A model generated the notes under the pieces. It worked only from the letters and a program-made list of their open reading frames with translations, was not told the origin of the DNA and did no database searches. From assembly GCA_963787005.1 (NCBI GenBank), contig CAWBBX010000004.1, positions 1-49,024 on the forward strand: a stretch of DNA of 49,024 nucleotides, written 5' to 3'. Both the position numbers and the translations under genes were made by a program. Shown here piece by piece: positions 1-6,555 of this stretch. This DNA comes from FEN-1297 sp963787005. GTDB taxonomy: Bacteria > Bacteroidota > Ignavibacteria > Ignavibacteriales > Ignavibacteriaceae. The stretch's first letter is position 1; each line of letters begins with the position of its first letter.

Positions 1-170
1 TTGGAGCGGATCGATGAGGCTGAATTGGCCAGCCTGGATCGACTGTGGGATTAAGCTAGACGCCCAAGAAACACGGCGGAGGACCAGTGGATGCGGCCGT
101 CATCCGACGGTTTCTGGCGGCGGACCTTGGACTCCACCCGTCCTCCTGGACATGCCCTTGCTATGTTTCT
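1..170. other. GC-rich left end, foreign to the rest of the window
   Basis: The first ~170 bases are about 60% G+C by eye, then composition drops sharply to ~30% at about 160-180. Frame 1 on the plus strand reads a coding-like tail ending LERIDEAELASLDRLWD at a TAA (52-54), which could be the end of a gene from another context. Nothing else is recognisable. The abrupt shift sits exactly where the NlpC/P60-like reading frame on the minus strand ends, so a chimeric join or the edge of an insertion are both possible. Confidence 0.4.
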
Positions 171-177
171 TCTCATA

Positions 178-672
178 CTACTCTTCAGTTACATGTATTG
201 CTTTTTTGAAATCCATATTGCTAAAAATGGATACATGGTGAATATTTCCATCATTATTGGTATCGAAGTAAATTAAATATCCTTTTCGTAATTGTCTGAT
301 ATTGTTAATTTTTAAAACGCTCTACCTATATAATATACTGGCTGTTACATCACTAACTTAATGAAGTGCTATCTTTGAACCATTTACAACCTAATTGACT
401 ATAAGGTATACGATAAGACGGGCAATCTAATCCATCTTTTAGATGGCTTTCTCCCTTCTTATACTTTGTCCCAGCCACCAGTTTTAATTGTAGGAACATT
501 TTATTGACTTCACAATTATTGATTTTCTCTTGAATATAATCACCTGACTTTTTAAATACATTGGTTCCGTTCAAGTATTTGTTAATATGTATTATTCGAG
601 TATAATTTATATTTCCCAGCAGGATAGTCAATAAATAAAAATAATCACACTATTAGCATTTTTACTAAACAT
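178..672 (-). pseudogene. Decayed NlpC/P60-family cysteine peptidase
   Basis: No intact frame covers this gene, but the pieces line up. An ATG at 672 opens a hydrophobic leader (MFSKNANSVIIFIY) that hits a stop; one base out of frame the reading continues from ~631 to 353 with GTKYKKGES and GLDCPSYRIPYSQLG, which resembles the catalytic DCSG region of NlpC/P60. Out of frame again, 354-178 reads KGYLIYFDTNNDGNIHHVSIF, the typical GD(L/Y)I-F-D-HV-I block with the catalytic His. A TAG at 322-324 interrupts this last part. So there are two frame changes and one stop. NlpC/P60 enzymes cut cell-wall peptides. The DCSG motif reads DCPS here. Alternative: several sequence errors in an AT-rich stretch. 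Family assignment is by motif recall only. Confidence 0.45.
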
Positions 673-751
673 ATTTTGCTTATTATATTTGTACAATTTA
701 TTTGGTCATATCTCAATCTTCGCATTATATTCGCGCAATGTAATTGGGTAT

Positions 752-2584
752 TTATTGCATCCTTAATTCATTTACTATATGTTCTACTTCTTCTTTCATT
801 TCGTCAACGGCTTGTGATTTCACTTTAACTTTCATTGTTAATAATTTATTTGCCAACACTTTAAGTTTACCGTATTTGTGAGTTTTATAATATAACTTTA
901 TGAGCATATAGTGGGGATAAAATAAGTTTGGTATTTGATTCATCGCAAAGGTGTATTGCTCTTCTGCTTTATCATAATCACCAAGTTGCTCATAGTTTTG
1001 CCCAAGCAATATATACAAATGCGGGTCGGAAGAATTCTTTGACGCTTTGGTTAAATAATTTAAAGCCTTTTTATTTCCATTTAAGTATGTGAGGACTCCA
1101 CCATAATTTTGCAGGTATATCGGAGGACTTTAAATCTTTATATATATTTTTGTATGCTCTACCGCTAATTTATAATTCCCATTAATATGGTATTATATGC
1201 TTTTTTCCAGGCTATGTTAGCTGAATAATTTGCATATATTTTTTTTAAGTTTATCACTAATAATATCAAGACTATACTAATTAATTTATTGGCCATTTGA
1301 TTAATCTTTATATAAGATTTGATTACTTTTTCATGATGATTTAAAATTGATAAAAAAAGAAAAGACATAACAAGTATGGGAAGTATATGAAGAGGGAAAG
1401 AAAAAACAGCCATTATAATTACTGATAAGAGTGAATATCCAGAGCATAATTTTGTAAATGATGCACCCCTATTATTATATTTATTAGTAATAATATTTTT
1501 GATTACGCTATAGAGAACTAATATAAATATAGTTATGCCGATCAAACCGAGCTCTGCAAATATCTGGAGATATTCATTATGCGCTTGGTGTACGACCCCT
1601 GCTATAATTTTTTCAATTGGAGTACCATTCCCATTCGAAAAATATTTAGCCTGATATATACCATACTCATATGCAAATCTATTATATCCTATACCAAATA
1701 TAAAATGACTCAAAATAATTCTTGATGTTATTTTCCAAATCAATATCCGTCCTAATACAGAATTTGGTTTAATAATATATAGATAGATAATTACAAATAT
1801 CACTACGGTAAGGTATAGTAATGATTTCGTCTTCTTTTTTTTATTAAGATATGTTGCAATTTTTGTATATTTTTTTGAAACTACCATTATAGTAATTATG
1901 ATACATGCCACCCACGCATTTCTACAATATGTAGAAGGCAATACGAGCAAACATATTATTAAAGATGTGAGGCTAATTCTCTTTATAAATTTCGGGATAT
2001 ATTTTTTTGAGGTTATAGTTATGGGGATTGTAAAAGAGTATATCATAGTTATATACTGTCCGTATGAGTTCGTATTGCCTAATGAGCCGACAGTTTTTGT
2101 TACAGTTAAATAATAACCAGGGAGGATCCCATAAATTTGTAGAAGTCCCCAGATTGCCTCTATCATACCAATGGATATAACTATACCGATTATATTATTA
2201 TATAAAGATTGAGATTTTAATAAATATTTTTGAAGCGCGTATTTATTGATAAAAAACAGAATGATTGTGAAAGACAATATTTGCAAAGCGTTGGCTTGAG
2301 TTTCATTGAATTTACCAATTAGGGTTCTTATTAGTACATACAAGTAATAAATTAGCAATAATATATCAATCTTCGTTAAGATCTATTGGAACTTCTTTAT
2401 TTTTTATAATGCTGAACACCAATACAGTAATGATTACTAAGCTGCTCAGAAAGCAAAAATAATTATTTTTTGCTGCATTTAGCTCTCCTTTCATTTCGGT
2501 GGATATGATAAATACAGTTGATAAAAATAGTATCAATACTATTTCATATATATAGCTCGATATTTTTTTGTTAGTTCGAAGCAC
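752..2584 (-). pseudogene. O-antigen ligase/Wzy-like membrane protein with C-terminal TPR, broken into three pieces
   Basis: Three adjacent open frames form one gene. 2584-2366 gives the first two TM segments and runs to KEVPIDL; one base out of frame it continues TKIDILLLIYYLYVLIR (from ~2379), i.e. one extra A. The middle part (to 1165) has many TM helices and the Wzy_C signature AHNEYLQIFAELGLIG. At ~1176 one A is missing; the shifted frame reads YKLAVEHTKIY, meets a TAA at 1130-1132, then continues in the same frame through NYGGVLTYLNG and a TPR (YILLGQNYEQLGDYDKAEEQY) to 752. Intact proteins of this family ligate or polymerise surface glycans, and a C-terminal TPR is common in Bacteroidota. 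It is the last gene of the operon that starts at 5658. The lesions may be real or sequencing errors. Confidence 0.7.
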
Positions 2585-2715
2585 ATAGTTTCGTTCATTT
2601 TAAATTATCAAATAACATGAATTGTAATGCCAGTTTAACTTTCGGCCTAGCAACATGATATAAACAAATCAGAATAAATATTATATTTTACGGATCAATA
2701 TTTACAAACTAGATC

Positions 2716-3123
2716 TCAAAGGCTATTTTTTGATTTAGAAATTTTCTTTGCAAGAAAGGAGAAAATGACAATTGCAATAAACGAAAAGAGTAGAGCACAG
2801 TTCTTGGTGGTATGGATAAGAGATTCAAAACGATGAGATAAAACACCTCCAAGAAGTAGAGCTATATAATAAATGGCAACGATAATATTGCCGCTTTTAT
2901 TAATCTTATTGATTTTATTGATTTTAAAACTATAAGTTCTAAATTTTATAATTTGCTTGTTGACATAAAGCCGAAAGATAAGATAGAATATCATTGGCAA
3001 TTCAATTAACATTGACTGGGCAGTATTGCCATGGAACAATTCAAATGAATATATCATATCGGCAATCATCAATAATATTAGAGCTGCCAAGAAGTAATTA
3101 TTGTACTTCTCATTGCTTTCCAT
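2716..3123 (-). CDS. Hypothetical four-TM membrane protein
   Basis: 135 residues with four hydrophobic segments at roughly 8-26, 38-53, 79-97 and 108-126, and a basic tail (KKISKSKN). The segment between TM2 and TM3 has a low-complexity KINKINKINK run. I do not recognise a family. It lies 48 bases downstream of the redoxin gene and 131 bases upstream of the ligase-like gene, on the same strand, so it probably belongs to the peptide/redoxin operon. Real coding is supported by its length and hydrophobic pattern only. Confidence 0.6.
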   Translation of the reverse strand: MESNEKYNNYFLAALILLMIADMIYSFELFHGNTAQSMLIELPMIFYLIFRLYVNKQIIKFRTYSFKINKINKINKSGNIIVAIYYIALLLGGVLSHRFESLIHTTKNCALLFSFIAIVIFSFLAKKISKSKNSL

Positions 3124-3171
3124 TTTTTATGTCCCTCTAATAGTTATAATTTCCTTGCACACTCATAATGA

Positions 3172-3723
3172 TCACTTTTGTTGCTTTTCATATTTAATCG
3201 AGTTTACTATATAATCAATATCAGAAATTTTTAATGGAAAATAATATAATAATTGGCTCTGTCCTTTTTTAATTATAACACAATTCTTAATTAAGCCACT
3301 TAGTTTTTTCGTATCAATTACTTTACATTTTTTTAAATAATATTTTTTTATCGAATACAACTTGGCGCGCTTGAAATTATTGTCTGTATCAATATTTATC
3401 AGTATGAATACAGTTTGTTTAATTATCTTATTTTGTGTCAGTTCATTGATAAAATATGATAGCCTATCTAAACATAATGGGCAATTCAGATAATCAATGT
3501 TTAGAAAACAAATCAGTCTATATTTCTCAAAATTTATCGTTAGCTCTTTTTTATTTATGAATCTTTCTATTTTTGAGAGAGTAATGTCTTTATTATCAAT
3601 TGGTTGATTATTGCGTGTTTCTCTTGAGTAATTTTTGATGTTTTTGAGATTTAACGTAGTCAGCGAGATAGTGATAATAATGGCAGATAGTATTAATATT
3701 TGCCTTTTATTTGGGAAGTACAT
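3172..3723 (-). CDS. Membrane-tethered thioredoxin-fold protein with CPLC motif
   Basis: 183 residues: a short basic N-terminus, one TM anchor (about 8-24), a linker, then a thioredoxin-like core. The strand LICFLNIDYLN leads into C81-P-L-C84, the usual position of the redox CxxC, followed by a helix and by the strand TVFILINIDTD. Two further cysteines (133, 148) are outside the motif. The anchor and orientation place the domain in the periplasm. By analogy with MauD and similar redoxins it could form, reduce or shuffle disulfides. Its start overlaps the end of the propeller gene by 17 bases, so the two are translated together. The likely client is the eight-cysteine peptide two genes upstream (inference). 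Sequence similarity to classical TlpA/ResA is weak. Confidence 0.65.
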   Translation of the reverse strand: MYFPNKRQILILSAIIITISLTTLNLKNIKNYSRETRNNQPIDNKDITLSKIERFINKKELTINFEKYRLICFLNIDYLNCPLCLDRLSYFINELTQNKIIKQTVFILINIDTDNNFKRAKLYSIKKYYLKKCKVIDTKKLSGLIKNCVIIKKGQSQLLYYFPLKISDIDYIVNSIKYEKQQK

Positions 3724-4714
3724 ATTTCGTTATTGACATATTATGATGATCTAGAGCTAGTAAATGATTATGATTGTCAATCGTGATATAATTACTATTA
3801 TTTAAAAGTGATTCCATCCTAATTAAATTGCCATCTATTGAGACTTCTAGGACTTTCCTAATATATTTAGGATTAATATTGCCCAATAACAGGTATATAT
3901 TTCCATTGTTATCTGAAGCCATGTCTTTAAATATACTATTAGATGGTATTTCAATATCCGAGGATAAAGATGCAGTACCCAAATTCATTTTCATAGATGC
4001 CGATTTTTCAGGAAGCCCTTTTATTGAATATTCAGCAACCATATTTCCATTTACTTTATAGACCTGAATTAAATTGCGAAATCGAAATGCTATTACAATT
4101 TTATTGTAATAGCGATTATAATTCAGTAAAAATGCGTTATAGTAAAAATTATTCAATAATTTTTTAGGGTTAAAAGATTGAATTTGTTCACCACTAGTTT
4201 TATATATCACTATAGAGTTACTTAATCCAATTATGGGGATCATGGCAACAATGAGATTCCCTTTTGAATCATAATCCAAATCACTAACCGGCCTTTGAGC
4301 AAGGATTGAATTGATATAAGTTAACTTCTGATTAAAGATAGACACTTTCGAAGTCATAATATCCGCTACAGCAGTAAAATGGTTAAATTTGTCATAGCAA
4401 ACAAAACTTGGTCCATTTTTATATTCTCCCGGTCCATTACCTTTATCACCGGTAGCAAAAAGTAATTCACCATTTTTATCGAAATATTTTAATTTAAAAT
4501 CGAACTTATCGCTAACAATAATATTATCCATTTCGGTTGTTTCTATTCCGATTCCTCCGATAATAATTTTTTTCCCATTTTCTAAAGTAGAAAATTTACT
4601 TTTCAAATAGACGTTCGGAATTTTATCAATATTGTTATTATCGTTCGAACATCCCCAAAATGAAAGAAGGCAACAAAGGATTATTATATAAGATGTTTTA
4701 ATTATTTTTAACAA
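3707..4714 (-). CDS. Six-bladed beta-propeller lipoprotein (BF3164/NHL-like)
   Basis: 335 residues with a lipoprotein signal: basic start, hydrophobic core, and LSFWGC with the lipidated Cys at ~22. The GNGPGEY motif in the first blade is characteristic of the Bacteroidota six-bladed propeller family (BF3164-like), and regularly spaced short strands (FDKNGELL, YDSKGNLIVA, SDNNGNIYLLLG, SIDGNLIRM) give the blade pattern. Such propellers sit on the cell surface or periplasmic face and are often next to small NVEALA-type peptides, as here. Role unknown; by analogy with the propeller subunit MauB it could be a partner of the small cysteine-rich protein. It starts 50 bases after the peptide gene. 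Confidence 0.8.
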   Translation of the reverse strand: MLKIIKTSYIIILCCLLSFWGCSNDNNNIDKIPNVYLKSKFSTLENGKKIIIGGIGIETTEMDNIIVSDKFDFKLKYFDKNGELLFATGDKGNGPGEYKNGPSFVCYDKFNHFTAVADIMTSKVSIFNQKLTYINSILAQRPVSDLDYDSKGNLIVAMIPIIGLSNSIVIYKTSGEQIQSFNPKKLLNNFYYNAFLLNYNRYYNKIVIAFRFRNLIQVYKVNGNMVAEYSIKGLPEKSASMKMNLGTASLSSDIEIPSNSIFKDMASDNNGNIYLLLGNINPKYIRKVLEVSIDGNLIRMESLLNNSNYITIDNHNHLLALDHHNMSITKYVLPK

Positions 4715-4764
4715 ATTAACTACTAATTTTATGATTTTATTGTCGGTTAATTATTAATTGTAAT

Positions 4765-5157
4765 TTATCCGCAATTCATGAATCCTATATAACAGCCTGC
4801 CTCACATCCGAGCAGGAATGTAGTAACACCCTGCATACAATATTCATAGACAGGTGGATTCCACACGAATAATGCACAGCCGGCAGTCTGACCAGCGGCA
4901 AACTCGAGACAAGAGTTCCGACAATTATACAGGGCAACATAACAGTATGAAGGTTTTCCACCGCCTCCACCACTACTTGATTCACTAGCAGCATATGCCG
5001 TTGAGAACAATGATAATTTTACTCCCATTAAGTCAATATTGCCATGACTTTTCGGGTTCAAGGATATTTGTAAATTGACCAGCATTAGGATTAAAAAAAA
5101 GATAATACCGAAAAATTTGGTCGCTTTTGAATGGTATTTCTTTATGAATAGACCCAT
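4765..5157 (-). CDS. Small exported eight-cysteine peptide with mirror-symmetric cysteine spacing
   Basis: 130 residues. The N-terminus is basic, then a hydrophobic helix (about 14-33), then a ~20-residue stretch ending FSTAYA (51-56), reminiscent of the NVEALA leader end of Bacteroidota peptides; AYA would also suit signal peptidase, though it is far from the hydrophobic core. A Ser/Gly linker (58-67) follows. The mature part has cysteines at 72, 79, 83, 94, 107, 118, 122 and 129, i.e. gaps of 6-3-10-12-10-3-6, an exact mirror about residue 100.5, beside N100-P101-P102. Steps of 7, 4 and 11 keep the four cysteines of each half on one helix face. Predicted fold: antiparallel helical hairpin with four nested disulfides. 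I checked the codons by hand; no frame correction is needed. I do not recognise a named family. It lies 15 bases after the MauE-like gene. Confidence 0.85.
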   Translation of the reverse strand: MGLFIKKYHSKATKFFGIIFFLILMLVNLQISLNPKSHGNIDLMGVKLSLFSTAYAASESSSGGGGGKPSYCYVALYNCRNSCLEFAAGQTAGCALFVWNPPVYEYCMQGVTTFLLGCEAGCYIGFMNCG

Positions 5158-5162
5158 CTCAC

Positions 5163-5168
5163 ACCTCC
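5163..5168 (-). promoter_or_regulatory. Strong ribosome binding site of the eight-cysteine peptide
   Basis: GGAGGT lies 5 bases before the ATG at 5157, inside the 15-base gap after the MauE-like gene. It is one of the best Shine-Dalgarno matches in the window and fixes the start. Bacteroidota genes often lack such sites, so it suggests that the peptide is made in excess over its neighbours. Confidence 0.75.
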
Positions 5169-5172
5169 ATTT

Positions 5173-5658
5173 TTATTTTCTCAATTTTATTACGATCAGT
5201 GATAGAAGAAGGAGAACTGAATTTCTGATGATTATTTCGATTCCCATATCATCTTTAAAGATATTCCCAAAGCACCCACAATCATTATCCACACCTGAGA
5301 CATAGCCATAAATACTATAACAAAGGAAAAGAATAAATAATGAAATGGTGCTTATTAAAATTGTTTTCCTTTTTTTCTTTAGTTTATCATAATAAAGTGA
5401 TAAAACTAAAAATAGACCGAGCCATATCTCAATAATAGGAAGAATTGTCACTATAAGAATTATTTCTTTACGAGGTAAAAAGTTTAATGCTGAAGAAATA
5501 TTATCAAACAGTAGAATAGGGTCTACAATCTTTGTAATACCGGAGAACAAAAGTATTGTTGAAAGTAGGTATGTTAAAGGTTGATAAAGAAAAGAAAGTG
5601 TAGTAATCTTTTCCCGCCAACTAAAACCAAAATCAATATTATCACCACGCAATTTCAA
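5173..5658 (-). CDS. MauE/DoxX-like redox-associated membrane protein
   Basis: 161 residues with four TM helices (about 27-45, 66-89, 99-121, 143-158). The first has the SGITKIVDP signature of the MauE/DoxX group, and the loop before TM4 contains C127-G-C129-F-G, the conserved CGCFG of MauE-type proteins. MauE is needed, with MauD, to mature the disulfide-rich small subunit of methylamine dehydrogenase; relatives pass electrons or thiols across the membrane. It opens the operon (MauE, peptide, propeller, redoxin, 4-TM, ligase). The first usable start is TTG at 5658, just after an in-frame TAA, with GAGG too close to be a good ribosome site, so the start is uncertain. Confidence 0.75.
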   Translation of the reverse strand: MKLRGDNIDFGFSWREKITTLSFLYQPLTYLLSTILLFSGITKIVDPILLFDNISSALNFLPRKEIILIVTILPIIEIWLGLFLVLSLYYDKLKKKRKTILISTISLFILFLCYSIYGYVSGVDNDCGCFGNIFKDDMGIEIIIRNSVLLLLSLIVIKLRK

Positions 5659-5807
5659 CCTCGCAAATCTTAATCGATATTAAGAATAGAGTCTTGCTAA
5701 GTCAATAAGTAAAACACCTATTTTTAGAAGGATTTTTTGGCCAGAATATTGATGTGTTATTGAGGGATTAGAACAAAAAATGAAGTAATAATTTTTATAG
5801 TAAGAAT

Positions 5808-6470
5808 TTACTCAATTATCCCAAACGCCCTAACCGGAAAAGAACCGAAAGATTTGATCTTTACCGGTGCCGCGAAAAATTTGAAATCGGATTTTGGAAG
5901 TGAAGATATATTGCACATGTGCTCAATTATTGGGACGCCGGCTTTTAACAGAAGCGAGTGCGCCGGCCTGGTACCGTCGGCCGTATCATCAATATTATAT
6001 GAATCTATACCGACAATCTTTACTCCCGCTTTACTAAGATATTCCGCAGCGCTTCTTGTTAAAAAGGGATGATCCAAAAAATATTGATCTGTACGCCAGT
6101 TTTTATCCCACCCCGTGTTGATGAGAATTGCTTTATCCTTCAGCTCAAGGTTTTCAAAATACTTTTCGTTTATCGCTCTTACATTATCGGGGATATCAAC
6201 TACTATTCCGTCAAGGTTTACAAGTGAAGCTAAGGGTAAATCCGAAAGATCGCCCCCGTCTTTGTAACGATGAAACGGCGAGTCTATATACGTTCCTGTG
6301 TTAGCCACCATCTCAATTCTGCCGATGTGAAAAGAGGTACCTTCATCGTAATGACTTTGTGATTCTTCCCTCGACATGAAATTGCTTATCACCGGCGCGG
6401 GCAGTCCCTTGTACGTTATCATTCCGTCTTCAATCGTATGACTTAAATCTATGATTTTCATATTCATCAA
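5808..6470 (-). CDS. Cyclase family protein (kynurenine formamidase-like metal hydrolase)
   Basis: About 217-220 residues. The N-terminal DLSHTIEDGM and the central block NTGTYIDSPFHRY match the cyclase/kynurenine formamidase family, a metal-dependent amidohydrolase fold. The canonical metal motif is HTGTHxDxPxH; here the middle His is Tyr61, while Asp63 and His67 are kept. GVKIVGIDSYNID and the late PIIEHMCNI are also typical. The substrate cannot be read from sequence. The outermost start at 6470 is TTG; ATG codons at 6467 and 6461 are better, the latter giving MKIIDLSHTIEDGM. It stands alone, with 150 bases of non-coding DNA on its 3' side. Confidence 0.8.
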   Translation of the reverse strand: MMNMKIIDLSHTIEDGMITYKGLPAPVISNFMSREESQSHYDEGTSFHIGRIEMVANTGTYIDSPFHRYKDGGDLSDLPLASLVNLDGIVVDIPDNVRAINEKYFENLELKDKAILINTGWDKNWRTDQYFLDHPFLTRSAAEYLSKAGVKIVGIDSYNIDDTADGTRPAHSLLLKAGVPIIEHMCNISSLPKSDFKFFAAPVKIKSFGSFPVRAFGIIE

Positions 6471-6482
6471 ATTTAATATTAC

Positions 6483-6546
6483 TCTCCGTGTCTCAGTGCC
6501 TCTGTGGTTAAAAATTTTTCACCACGGAGACACAGAGGCACAGAGA
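6483..6546. repeat. CACAGAGGCAC-type inverted repeat, copy 1
   Basis: Two imperfect arms face each other: 6483-6510 ends CTCTGTGGTTA and 6520-6546 begins CACCACGGAGACACAGAG. The same element occurs at 9489-9555, so it brackets the M16 protease gene. Arms are built from repeated CTCnGTG steps. It may act as a transcript end for the protease gene. Confidence 0.8.
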
Positions 6547-6555
6547 AATTTTATA

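Noticed and set aside
14..241. Overlapping plus-strand frames in the first 280 bases
   Set aside because: They overlap the minus-strand NlpC-like remnant, start in the GC-rich stub and show no protein motif.
353..631. The 92-residue frame as a cystatin-like inhibitor (LKLVAGTKY resembles QxVxG)
   Set aside because: Its context, GLDC and YSQLG and the downstream FDTNNDG..HHV block fit NlpC/P60 better.
4765..5157. The peptide as a true MauA (TTQ-bearing) subunit
   Set aside because: Only one Trp lies in the mature part, the cysteine pattern differs, and no MauG or other maturation enzyme is near.
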